Part shown: one piece after another, positions 33,693 through 44,863 of the stretch
How the letters are laid out: each line of letters starts with the position of its first letter
Numbering within the stretch: the stretch's first letter is position 1
NCBI GenBank assembly: GCA_015501055.1
Contig: JADNYV010000090.1
Coordinates: 62,001 to 126,000, forward strand
Source: Mucidula mucida
Taxonomy: Eukaryota > Basidiomycota > Agaricomycetes > Agaricales > Physalacriaceae
DNA: 64,000 nucleotides
Reading direction: 5' to 3'
The notes under the pieces: model-generated
Seen by the model: the letters and a program-made list of their open reading frames with translations, nothing else
What the model was told of the DNA's origin: nothing
Database searches by the model: none
Position numbers and translations under genes: made by a program

Positions 33693-36427
33693 ATCGCATT
33701 GTATCCTCCCGACTCCGGCAACTTGCCGATCATATCTGTCTCAACTTTCTCCCATGGCTTGCTTGGCACATCAATAGGGTGAAGGGGTGCGGCCGGCTTC
33801 GTGCGATGTGACTTTGTGGCCTGGCATTTTTGACACCCTTCTACGTATTCACGGACGTCTCGGCTGATTCCGGGCCACCAATAGGTGTGTGTGATCAATT
33901 CGAGAGTCTTGTATTGTCCCGGATGCCCTGCAAGCTGTGTATCATGGTGCATTCCAATAACTCTTCCCCGCAATTCCTTATCCTTCGGTATGTAAATACA
34001 ATCCTTCCATATAATAAGTCCATTTTCCTTCTCTTCCCATCCTTTTTCTTTGTTTTCTAATGCTTTTTGTATGTATCTGTCCTTGTTTCCTTTTCTTTGT
34101 TTAATTTTGTTAAGTAATTTGTCCTCCGGTGTAGCTACTGTATGTAAAGAAAATTGCATTTGTGATATAAAAAACTCTGGTTTTAGCAAAACAACGTTTT
34201 CGTTATCTTTTTCCCCCTTCTCAAGGCCTGTCATCCTTGACAAGGCATCAGCTTTTCTCATAGTCTTGCCCGGCTTGTGAATCATCTGTATGTCATACTC
34301 CGCCAACTCTGTAACCCATCTCGCCTGCCTCCGATTCAACTTCTGTGGCTTCCGAAAGTACTGAAGGTTTTGATAATCGGTAAATACCTCCACCGTTTCC
34401 TTTGCTCCAAGGAGATATTGTCTCCAGTCGTCAATCGAGTCCATAATTGCCATCATCTCTTTGTCGTAGATCTCATAATTGCGCTCCACTTTGTTCAGCG
34501 CGCAAGACCGAAAGGCTACTGGTCTCCATTTTCCGTTAACAAACTGGGAAAGAACCGCCCCGTTTGCATAGTTCGAGGAGTCCGCCTTGACTCGAAACTT
34601 GCCATCGTCGTGTGGTACGATCAGGACGGGTTCTTCCGTCATCCTCCATTTTAACTCCTCAAACGCCTTGTGCTGCTCCCTGCCCCAAACCCACTCGCCC
34701 TTCCCAGTCAGTGATGTCAATGGCTTCGCTACTCCCGCAAATCCCCGGATGAAACATCGGTAGAAGTTGCAGAAGCCCAGGAATGACTGTACTTCCTTCT
34801 TCTTCGTCGGCTCCTTCCATTCCTTCACTACGGCCACTTTTGCCGGATCCATCTTCACTTCTCCTCCTCCAACAATAACTCCTAAGTAGTCTACAGTATG
34901 TGCCTCAAAACTACATTTCTCGGGTTTTAAGTACAACTTATTTACTTGCAATATTTCTAATACCCTTCGTACAATCTGTCTATGCTCCTCGAGAGTGTTT
35001 GTAAAGATAAGTATATCATCCAAGTAAACGATAACATGTCTGTCGTCAATCAACTCCTTCAGAATGTGATTCATGAACGATTGAAAAGTCGCCGGCGAGT
35101 TTGTAAGTCCAAAGAACATAACTGAGGGCTCGAACAGGCCTTGGTTTGTTCTAAACGCTGCTTTCCACTCATCACCTTCTTTGATCCGGATGTTATTGTA
35201 ACCCCATCGGACATCCATCTTTGTGAAACACTTTGCTTCCTTCAGCTTGTCGATAAGTTCTTGGATCAACGGCAAGGGATATTGGTTTTTGATCGTCATG
35301 TCATTCAATTTCCGATAATCCTGCACGGGCCGAAGACTTCCATCCTTCTTCTTGATAAAGAAGAATGGTGACGCCATGGGTGAAATTGATGGCCGTATGT
35401 GTCCCGTGTGTATGTTTTCCTCCAAGAACTCGTCTAATGCCTTCTGCTCGGATGGACTAAGGGGATAGACCTTGCAGTCAACCGGTTTGGAACCAGGCGT
35501 GAGTTCTATCGCGTGATCCCAGGGTCTTCGCTCCGGTAGCTTATCAAAGTCCGCCTTGCTAAATACATCGGAGAATTCCTCAATGTAAGGTGCAGCAGCG
35601 GATGAAGGCTGTTGTAATCTCAGCTTTTCACCGCTTTTGCAATAACTGTCCTGGTCCATCCAGAATAAACGCTCTCCCTCTTCCAACTTCTCTTCTACAT
35701 CTTCTCCTTTGTCTTCTGGTGAGTCATACTCGGGTAGATAGCCGCAGCGGTCTGGGCATCGATTGAAAGTCAACGTGGATTCCGTCCAGTTGATCGTGGG
35801 GTTGTGATATTGTAACCAATCTAGCCCCAAAAAGATACTTGTTTTGCCAAGATTGGTGACGGCCAACTCGATCTTTTCGGCGTGATCTCCAATCTTCATC
35901 CGGACCTCCACAAAACCTTCGATTGCTCCTCCCTCGTTTAGGGTTCCATCCGCATTGTAGACAGGGAGCTTGACCGGTAACTCCTTGATTGGGAGTCCGT
36001 TCCTCTCGACGAATTCTTTATTGACACAAGAACCCGTTGCTCCACTGTCAAGAAGGGCACTCGTTTCCCATTCAGAGCCTGTGTGTACGCTCTCTATGGT
36101 TACTCGGAGTTTCATGTCCTGCCCCTTTGTTCCCCGGATGTACTTCCTTGACTTTTTTAACTCCGTTACAACTTCTACCGCAGCTTCCTTTGTCAACGCT
36201 CTGATCACCATCACCTTCTCTTCTGTCGCTTCTCTCTCTCTCCGCTCCGGCATCCATGCTCTCAAAATTCCCACTGCTCTTGGCACTTCATCCTCTCCTA
36301 GCCTTTGTGCAACCCACTCAGGTGTGTTTGGTTCATATCTTTCTTTTGCAGGTTTTGGTGGTGAAGTCGTCAATGATATTTTAGATGTTTTAGTACCAGT
36401 ACTATAAATAGATTCTGCATCTGACAA
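33693..36427 (-). pseudogene. pol (protease to integrase finger), copy 3
   Basis: About 910 residues are open in one frame, from protease (DSGATG) through RT YLDD, RNase H and the integrase HHCC finger to the hAT-like insertion. None of the four small deletions of copy 2 is present. The element still cannot work, because integrase is interrupted and gag is frameshifted. Confidence 0.85.
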
Positions 36428-37400
36428 TTCTTCCCTGGAACTGCTCCGGCAGGACTGCGTCTACTGCGGGAGCTTCGCAAAACCCAACTCTTCGGCCAAC
36501 TTCCTCTTCTCCTCGTTTCATTTCGGTCCATAGACCCCAATCGTCTGGGGTCGACCCTTCTTAGGACAGAACCTGCTGACATGGCCGTGTTTGCCACAGC
36601 TGAAGCAAAGTCCCTTTGACGTGCATTGTTAATGTCCATGGCCTGCCGGCTCCTCCATAGGTAACGCCGGTGGCATCTTGTTGTGTGATCGGCGTCGGTG
36701 GGTTTGTAGGATTGGCTCTTGATATAGCCGCCTGCGGAGCTTGGGGCCGGGACTGCATGCCGACCTCTTGCTCGCCGTCCGCCTTCTCCACAGCTGATCA
36801 ATCTGAATGATCTGTGCCTTCCAATCCTTTTACTTCTCTGGCAACCCGTCTTGGCTGCCATAGATCTGATCAATGATCTTCTCGTTGACGTTGGTCTCAG
36901 AAGTCGCACGACAAATGTGTCATCCTTTGAATATCCTGCCTGAGTGAGCAGAACCTCGAACTTCTGGAAGAAATCTTGAGCGGTGTCTTGCCCCTGGCGC
37001 AACCGCTCGATCTGGTCTTGCGCGTCTCGCGCGAGGTTGGAATCCACAAATCACTCCTTCAGATCTTCCTTGAACTCCGTCCAAGAGACTGTCCATTCCT
37101 CTTCTTCCTCGTCAAAGTTCTGGTCCAAGTAGTTCTGGACCCATGCATCTATGTGATCTCCTCGGATGTAGGAGAGAACAACATCATCCTTTCGGAGTCA
37201 GATGTGAGGTTGTTCTTCTTGTCACGGATATATGTGAACATCGATCGCCACCAGCTCTTGTACTTGGACTTGTCCCTGTCATAGTCATAAGGCTTGTTGA
37301 CAAGGGATCGGCCTTTGGTTTCGACATCGGCATGATGAGCGGGTGTGTGAGGAGGGTTTCGGGTGCTTCGTTGGACATGATGAATCGGGGTGATAGGATC
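36428..37400 (-). pseudogene. gag, copy 3
   Basis: Keeps a start region (MSNEAPETLLTHPL near 37378) missing in copies 1 and 2, and the readable stretch RDAQDQIERLRQGQDTAQDF (about 37020). Several small indels spoil the frame, and the zinc knuckle near 36600 is out of frame with the start. Confidence 0.7.
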
Positions 37401-37975
37401 GGAGAGTGAAAGGGTGAAAGTGGGGATATGGGAGATGCGGATTTTGATGAAACGGGTGAGGGAATAGAGGTTTGGATGAATAGGGAGGAGTTGCCTAGAT
37501 CTGAAATGGAATCCAGGACTTGGTAGGGTGGGGAATAATGGTGTGTATCGTAAGGTAAGTAAAGTAGGTAGGTATTGTAACTGTCTACGCTATTTTACCG
37601 ACTACTGACTATGTATCTACGGAGCCCAAGAGCTTGTCACAAGTTCGTAATTGCCCAGCCGACGTCCCTCTGGTGTGAGGTAAGCCGAAGTTTTCCTGGG
37701 AACGGGGGTTGACCCGTAAACAGCGCCCACTGAAGTGCAACTGCCAAAAGTTCGTTCTCGTGGAGCGGCTACTTCCAGCACCCGAGGCAGTTATCTCTAA
37801 CTGTTAGCCGGCGCTACTGGGACCAATACACATGTATGCGGACGTGCGCTGGAATTAGGATTCGTCTATCTGTAAACAGGGAAAGGGAATAGGGGAATGT
37901 GCGATGATCAAACAGCGAAGTGCTGATCGACGATCAGGGATGTGTGGTAGGTGGTAGAAAGTAGTTCTGATCTTC

Positions 37976-38504
37976 TGTTAGCGACTGACTAAGCCACAAG
38001 ACTCAACCAGGTACCACAGCAAGAAATTAAGGAAAAAGTGTTCGTGTTCGTAAGACTAGGCTAGGCCAGGTGTATAAACAAGATCGGAACTAAAGTACAA
38101 TGATACTACACTACTGCTTATATACTAGTAAGTCTGTGTTTGAGACTCCTTGTCCATACGCGTTTCCACTAGGGATGCTCCACGCCCTTGACCCAGTGTT
38201 GTATGCTACTAGTCCGTGAAACCATTAAATACGAGTGGTAACTGCATGTAAGTAATAATACTGAAACAACCATGTGTACTACGAGTGTTGGCAGTGTGTA
38301 TACAATAGGGAGTCCATGAGGTATCAGCATGTATGATGTCATCCATGTATTGGACGTATGTCCGACATGAGTACGGCTTTGGTAATGAAAAGGGATATGA
38401 TCGGTGACAAAACAGATGATGAAACGGTCCGTTGGTTGATAAGACAAGGCCCCCGATAAGATATGATAAGATGTGAAAGTGTGAAAATATGGCGATTCAT
38501 AACA
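37976..38504 (-). repeat. 5' LTR of copy 3
   Basis: Complete, 529 bases. The minus strand begins TGTTATGAATCGCC at 38504 and ends GTCGCTAACA at 37976. Confidence 0.85.
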
Positions 38505-38759
38505 TTAATGGTTTCACGGACTAGTAGCATACAACACTGGGTCAAGGATGTGGAGTTAACCCTAGCGGAAACACATATGGACAAGGAGTCCCAAACACAG
38601 ACTTACTAGTATATAAGCAGTAGCGTAGCATCATTGTACTTTAGTTCCGAGCTCGTTTATACACCTGGCCTAGCCTAGTCTTACGAACACGAACACTTTC
38701 TCTTTTAGTTCTTGCTGTGGTACCTGGTTTAGTCTCGTGGCTAAAGTCAGTTGCTAACA
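38505..38759 (+). repeat. Second half of a forward LTR
   Basis: Begins TTAATGGTTTCACGG, exactly where copy 3's 3' LTR stops, and ends GTTGCTAACA. Together with 31178-31457 it would make one LTR, so the sequence between looks inverted or inserted. Confidence 0.8.
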
Positions 38760-39578
38760 ATTGTATTACCTACAAAACCTTTGGTCGAGCCATGCTTGAT
38801 TTCGGCGAGGAGCGTCTGAAGATTAGATATTGCTATGACATACAAGTGCAGTTTGTTTTGGTCCTTATTTACCTGTTGTATGTTCTACTGCTTGACACGC
38901 GCACACGCTGAAATAGTGCTTTTCCAGCCTCTACACTCTCATCAAGTACATAGGGACGAATGATCAGAGCTGTCCGCAACTCAAGTCTCATGTAACAGTG
39001 CTCAATTTCTACAACAGACCTAAACTTGTTTGAAACTCAACAATCGAAATACATCGTTTCCACGCTATGCAGACATGTGTCGAGTATATTCTTGTGTGTC
39101 CCCACAAGGACTCGTGTGTGCTACTTTGCCCACCTTCCTGGTTATGTCGGTCTCCGGTGACGTAATGCCCAAACATCCTTTCCTTTCGCCATCATCAGCT
39201 TTTCCTGTGCTGTTGAAGTGGAAAGCGCGAAGGATCTTCTCCTTGGAACAACAAGTCCAGCATTTTGTTTATCGACCACAGTCCATTACAGGAAACGGCT
39301 CAAATTCGTCTTCAAATCGCATCACCTACGCCGCAAATACATTACTCGTTTTCCGCACCACAATACCTAATTCGGCATCGTAATCCTTTGTTCGCGCGCT
39401 TTCAAGATCAAAATTCTCTTTATTGTATGAACAAGGATCCGCCATCCTTTGTTCTCGTCTCTTGTTCTCACCCTCTTGTTCAAAGCTGTATAAAACGACG
39501 TAACGGTCCTGGAATCAACACGCCCACCTGCTCACACCCATCTCAGCACATTAACCACTGACAACGCCGTACGCCACC
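38760..39578. other. Intergenic region with core promoter of the next gene
   Basis: No kinase sequence that would continue the FunK1 pseudogene is seen. A short frame (about 38762-38911) has no recognisable content. A TATA-like CTGTATAAAACG at about 39486 lies some 90 bases before ATG 39579. Confidence 0.45.
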
Positions 39579-40518
39579 ATGATAGCTAACACAGCGGAAA
39601 ACCGCATCAACCTCGACGATCCCAGGTATCCTCCCGAACTGTACCGCCACGTGCGACACATGATGGACCACCTCGGAACCGACTACCACGAATTGGAGTA
39701 CTCCGACATGTTCCCTGTACCCGTTGGTCTTCATCTGCGAATGTTTGAATTTCACTGATGATCTTTTAGATCTCCCTTTGTCCTACTCTTGGCGAAAATT
39801 CGCCAGTCTATTGTCCCATATGCCCTCCTCCAAATATCGAGACCGCCTTCAAATACCTGCAGAGAAAAATCTACAAGGGTAAACACCGCCTATACCCACC
39901 ACTATATAAGACAGAAGGCGCTTGGATCCAACATCATTGGAGAGTGGTCCATGGGAACGTTGTTGTGCCTCTTCCAGCTCCGAATCGCAAAGTTCGTCAG
40001 GTACATCAGTCTCTCTCCACGAATCGTATAATGCATTGACGTCTATCAAGAGCAGACGCGGCACATCCACGGAACTCCATCGCTGTCCGCTGTACGGTAC
40101 GCCCAGTGCAAAAGCAGGATGCGAACGCTGGACGTTCAAGAGTATCAACAGCTACTCTGACGCTCATTTTCATCCTGTGCACTGCGCGATCGAGACGCGC
40201 TACATGACCGACTGGCCGTGGCAGTACGGAGACCTTCCCTGGATGACTGGCCAGCTTCCACTAGCAGGCGAGAAACTACGGGATTACATATATCGTGTCG
40301 TAGACCCGTTGTGGGCCACCATCTATGCCGATATAGTCCTTGCTGAGCCCAAGGCTCTGAAGAAATTGGTAGAGGAGTGGCGGGAAACAGATCCCGACTT
40401 TGCGCGCTTGTTCGAGGCGCCCTCTGATTCGCCGATGCTCCGAGCTCTATCCAGTCTTTCGTCGCCCGAATCCAGTGTTGTTACTGTAGATTCTCCCGAG
40501 TACATTATTGTTGATTAA
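39579..40518 (+). CDS. Uncharacterised protein (three exons)
   Basis: Exons 39579-39722, 39770-40000 and 40051-40518 join in phase and give about 280 residues. The start context CACCATGA is good. The first donor could be GTTGGT at 39723 or GTACCC at 39717; both keep the frame. Visible features are a middle segment with CPICPPP and the conserved-looking block RLYPPLYKTEGAWIQHHWRV, a C-terminal half rich in Trp and Tyr (TDWPWQYGDLPWMTG), and a Ser-rich end (SLSSPESSVVTVDSPEYIIVD). I do not recognise a domain. The exon-2 frame lacks a Met of its own, so it is easily missed in simple ORF scans. It is convergent with the AGC kinase gene, about 155 bases away. Confidence 0.6.
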
Positions 40519-40673
40519 TCGTCGAATGGTTTGAATGTAATTTTCATTGCCCAAGGAAAACAAGAAATGATAAGCGTAGGATAGCAAGCCAATGCGCGGC
40601 CAGTGGTGATACATAGTAACATACGCGAGTCCAATAAGGCAGAATAACGATAAAGTGCTGAAGCCAGGGCAAG

Positions 40674-42121
40674 CTATACCCACCTCGGATGGTCGGCGAC
40701 AGATTCACCGACATATGGGAAGTTTTCAAAGTGCTTTCCATGTTCGTCGCGTTCAGACGCTCCTCGCCGAAGGGGATCAAACAGATATGCGTCAGCGTCC
40801 GAATGCAACTCAAAGCTATACATCTAGTGAGCTTCCTGCTCAACAGAGAAACACCAGAAGACTCACGCTGTATCGTCGTCGTCGTCTTCCAGTCTCGGTA
40901 TATAAGGCGGCTCTGTCATCCCGTCTTCCACGGCTCTCCAATCAACCCTCTTGAACCACAGGTGCGTGAGAATCTCGGACACCCCATATTCGCCGTTGCC
41001 AAGCCTCCGTTTTGGGTCAATGCACATGAGATTTGTGATGAGGAGCTTGGCTAGGGGAGAGACTACATCAAGGGGCGGCCATTTTATGAATCGGGGCCCC
41101 GCCAGGATGTCGTCGGCGATGGCGTCGAGTCGGGCTTCGGTGTTCGGGAAATGGACGCCTGAGATGTGGTATGGGGTGGTACCGGAGAGGAGTTCGTATA
41201 CGAGGACGCCGAAGGCGTAATAGTCCACGGCGTGGTCATATATCTCTCCCAGAAGGATCTGTCGAGAATGTAATAAGTGCTGGCTGCACACAGTCGTCGG
41301 GAAGCATAACGGACCTCGGGAGCCATGTAGTCAGGCGTGCCGACGAGCGATTCAGAATACGGGCGGGTGCTGGCCAGGCCAAAGTCTGCGAGCTTGATGT
41401 GCCCGTCGCGTCCAATGAGGATGTTTTCCGTTTTCAAGTCGCGATACATGATCTTGCGGCGATGCAAGAAGACGAGACCCATAAGAACCTCGCTTAGGTA
41501 GAATCTCGCTTCGTTTTCTGAGAATCGCTGCGAAGATATCACTACCATAGATTACAAAAAGACGACGAGGAACCTACACCAGCATCTCTCAGGAGCGTGC
41601 AGAGCTCGCCTCCAGGAACATATTCCATCACCATATACAGGTTTACCGAGTCCTGAAAGATCTCCGACAACTCGATAACGAACGGGCGCTCTACATAGTA
41701 GGCCCGAAGCGAAGAGAGAATCGCGGCCTCGTTGTTCGTATGGGTGATTTCATTTTTGTGTATGACGCGACTCTTCGTGATTGTCTTGATAGCGTAGCAG
41801 TTCCCGTCATCCAAACTGCGGACTAGTACATAGACACTGTAAGCACTGGCTCGCAAGAACGCGGCGATGAAACTCACCAAGCTGCACCCGTCCGAAGGCG
41901 CCTGCGCCGATGGTGCTCTTCCACTGGTAGCGCAATAAACGGTTATCCGGGAGCGTTAGCGGTTTGACGGTGGCTGGATTGACTTTCTTCTTCGTGGCAG
42001 GCAACTTTCTGAGGTAGGCGGGGTCGGACGCCAATGATTCCCAAGAAAAAGGGTCAATGGGAGATGGGGTGTCCGCTCCGAGAATATGGTCCAGGTCTAG
42101 AGGAGGAAGCGATAACTTCAT
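40674..42121 (-). CDS. AGC-family protein kinase, PKA catalytic-subunit-like
   Basis: Minus-strand exons 42121-41878, 41822-41580, 41541-41315, 41258-40867 and 40815-40674 sum to 1248 bases (415 residues), and every junction is in phase. Motifs in order are the glycine loop GAGAFGRV, catalytic Lys in YAIK, YRDLKTENIL, DFG, and GTPDYMAPE, then VDYYAFGVLVYELL. The AGC C-terminal extension contains LWFKRVDW, an Asp-rich stretch and HFENFP. Such kinases phosphorylate Ser/Thr in basic contexts, and PKA members respond to cAMP through a regulatory subunit. The N-terminal 65 residues are not conserved in my memory of the family. All catalytic residues are present. PKA-like is preferred over other AGC groups but is not proven. 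Confidence 0.85.
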
Positions 42122-42640
42122 TGTTGTATCTCTGCACTCATTTTTTACCCTTCAGTACCCGTGAATCCGTTTTGGAGACAGTGAAATGGTACTCACAAAG
42201 AGTCTTGAACGGTAGGGGCGGTGCCAAAGCTGAGAGCAATAAATCAATGTCGCTAATGAATTGGTGTGAACAAGGAGGTGAGGATGAACAAAGCCATCGT
42301 TTGGCTCTTTATACTTGTGGACCACAGCGATCGTAGATCACGTGAGAGTGTACTTATTCAGCCTATTGTTATGGCGTCCACACGGAGGCAATAACACTGT
42401 TTTGAAGCGTGATGCGGCCTACGGGATGCGTGCGATGCCCATATTCAGCTCAGAACGCGCACTGCGGTCGTACATCTCAGCAAACATGGGCTTTGTTCCT
42501 TGCAACAGACTCACATTCAGCACTTTGTCGTCCATGTCGCTATCAATCGGTAAACGGTCACACGTCGTTGAAGTGGCACTGGCATAATTTGTGAACAAAC
42601 AACCATCGCAGTACAATGACCATCAATTGAAATAGATATT
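42122..42640. other. Upstream region of the kinase gene
   Basis: No coding signal is clear. It holds the 5' leader of the leftward kinase gene; a GTGAGT donor on the minus strand near 42190 hints at a leader intron. It then abuts the 3' end of the rhodanese-like gene. Confidence 0.4.
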
Positions 42641-43217
42641 TCAGAGCGGGCACGTCAACGAGTTGTCCTTGTATATCTTCAGCCAACCTTTGATTCCGCC
42701 ATCTAAAACTAGCGGTTTGCATTTATCCGCCGGAATACCCTGTTCATTCAACGCGTCCTGGAACCACGACGATGCACGTGCAGCCCTGCTGGTAGCCGAA
42801 CAGCTCTGGCAGTGAAAGACTACCTCCTTGAACTGAGAAAGAATTGGAACAAGGCCGGGGAGTGTCGGGTAGAACGTATGCGCGGGGAGATTGATTGCGC
42901 CTTTGATGAAGCCATCTATTGATGGATCAACGACAATCTACAGAGAGACGGAATTAATTACCTCGAAGTCCGTGCGTCTGAGATCTACAACGAGGATGTC
43001 CTTATCTCCCGCTCCAAGGCGCGTGTGAAGGTCTTCTGGTGAAATACGTCCAGCGGACGAGGTGGCTGTGGGAAAGCCTGCGTGCCAGGGAGCTTCGCTT
43101 GTCATTCTGTTCATGCTGATAAGCAAGGAATTCGCCTAATCGGTCTGACGCTACTCACTTGTGAAGCAGTGTGGTGGCAAAAAACAAGATCTTCTTCACG
43201 TGATTTGATCGCGCCAT
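42641..43217 (-). CDS. Rhodanese-domain protein, Cdc25/arsenate-reductase-like
   Basis: Exon 1 (43217-43159, MARSNHVKKILFF) joins exon 2 (43115-42962) in phase through a normal intron. Exon 2 holds RISPEDLHTRL and ILVVDLRRTDFE, the start of a rhodanese fold. Exon 3 (42937-42641) carries GFIKGAINLPAHTFYPTLP, the active-site loop VVFHCQSCSATSRAAR and a final Gly-Trp segment. Total is 169 residues. The loop is C-x7-R or C-x4-R, unlike the usual Cdc25-like C-x5-R. The gap between exons 2 and 3 is only 24 bases, GT to AG, with an in-frame TAG at its end. It is either an exceptionally short intron or a disabling change. Rhodanese domains transfer sulfur or act as phosphatase or arsenate reductase; the role here is open. 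Confidence 0.65.
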
Positions 43218-43514
43218 CTTCCTTCGCGCCTTGATACTGACCCGGAAGCGAGTACGACAGCTCTGGATGTGCCATCAACGAAGCGCGGAATTTATCTCAT
43301 GAAGACACGTCGTATGTAGGGAGATGAGTGCCTCCTCGTTCTCTCTCAGAAACCGGAGAAGTCAAAGAACTGCACGACCAACCCAGACCGACGAGTTTGA
43401 ACCACCAGCCGCCTTCGCTTGAGGACCACACATATTCGGGTGCGTGGCCACCAACATCTATGGCACTCTCATTCCCTGGTGAATTTTGACGCCAATGGTA
43501 CCGTCTAAGACATC

Positions 43515-44863
43515 ATGGACGGCGGCACACTATCAAAGACAGACCTATCCATCGTTCTTCCTGCCCACAACATGCCCTCGTCTTCTGTCGAAAGGATGCA
43601 ACGGAGAACGTCCTGCGGGAGCGCGCAGTCTAGAGAGCCCGATGATCATAAAGCAGCCGATTCGCTCGTCGACCTAAATAGTAAAGGCTTACCGACTCTC
43701 CCCCTGGAACTGCATCTCGAAATTATGGCTCACCTCGACTGCCAGTCAATTCCGTGGATAAAGCGTGAGGCGAGAGGAGACCGAGATAGGTTTAATGCAA
43801 TACATGCGTTATCCAGCACCTGCAGAACTCTCTATGACATGTATAGCCCTCTTTACTGGAGGAGGGTAGAAGCGCGTGGATGGCGCCGGCCCTGCGAGTA
43901 CAATACGTGGTATACAGCTCAGGATCTGCGTGCGTACTGCAGGGTTCTCACTCAAATGCCGCACTGGGCAGAGCTTGTTCAGTACGTGTATTCTATGCGA
44001 TGAACTCGTTAGAGAGGCTGACTTGTGCATTCAAAAGGGTGTTCAACGCAAAGCTGACACGTTATCGCTCGGAAACTACATATCAAGAGCTCGCACTCTG
44101 TCTTTCATGCCTCCCGAACCTTCATACTTTCCAGATCACGTCGTTTCCCCAGACTTTCTATTCAACCTATGGAGGCGACCACCATCACTTTGATGTCGAA
44201 TGTCTGAGACACTTCAAAAAGGCATTCTCCTCGATAGAACCTCTTGCCAAAGTTCACACTGTGACCTTGATTCCTGCCCTCATTCATTGCATTAAGATGA
44301 AAGTACTCTTTCCATCGCTGCGCCACATGGCTGTCCATGAAACGCGTTCCGATGATCTATATAGGGACCTTCCTTCGTTACATGTCATCCCAGACTACAT
44401 CCATACTCTAACTTTACCATATGGCACTGTCTTGCTTCGGGAATCTAGCATCAATGGTAAGCAGCAATTTGCGCTTCTGGTTTCGGGTGACTCATAGGGA
44501 CGTTGTAGACTTGGCATCGTTGTTCCCACACTTGCGCATTACGCCACATCTGTCGCCCGGTAGCGACAGAATGACAAACAAGCTTATGCACGCCTGGCGC
44601 AGAAGGCATTTTGTAATGTGGAGGAGGGGTGGATACGGGTGCATACGATCCAGATTGAGGACCGCTCGGATATGTCCAGATTTTTTGGACAATGGAAAGG
44701 CGATGAAGTCCTGGATATGGCAAAAAAGACACTGCAGTTGAATCTTGCTCGCGAGGAAAATCAGGATGTCGTTGCGGGAGAGATCAAGATCTGGGAGCCC
44801 GGATGTTATAGTTTGCGCAAGGTTATATTGGTGGAGCGTCCAGTTAAAGAGGACTGTGAATGA
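43515..44863 (+). pseudogene. F-box protein, copy 2, frameshifted in the last exon
   Basis: Same exon plan as copy 1: 43515 (or 43572)-43981, 44038-44456, and a third exon from 44509. The F-box-like region (LPLELHLEIMAHLD) and the middle leucine-rich part are intact. In exon 3 the stretch between CTGTCG (about 44550) and GCATTT is 11 bases longer than in copy 1, which shifts the frame. The frame as read ends at 44741 with a foreign C-terminus. The conserved end (GWIRVHTIQIEDRSD to VKEDCE, stop 44863) lies in another frame. It could be a pseudogene, a gene with a changed tail, or a sequence error. It pairs with the decayed DUF6699-like copy at 46110. Confidence 0.72.

Larger units (their letters stand above)
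31178..38504 (-). mobile_element. Ty3/Gypsy chromovirus, copy 3, inverted, with the same hAT-like insertion
   Basis: Reading leftward: 5' LTR 38504-37976, gag, pol, then a 3' LTR of which only the first 280 bases remain (31457-31178). It keeps about 550 bases of 5' gag sequence that copies 1 and 2 lack. Its 3' half is an almost exact mirror of copy 2, while its own two LTR parts differ by roughly ten percent. Right of 38504 lies the missing second half of a forward LTR. Confidence 0.88.

Noticed and set aside
24133..38764. Search for one target duplication around the whole palindromic block
   Set aside because: CGATC on the left and ATTGT on the right do not match, so the block was not inserted as a single unit, or a flank was lost.
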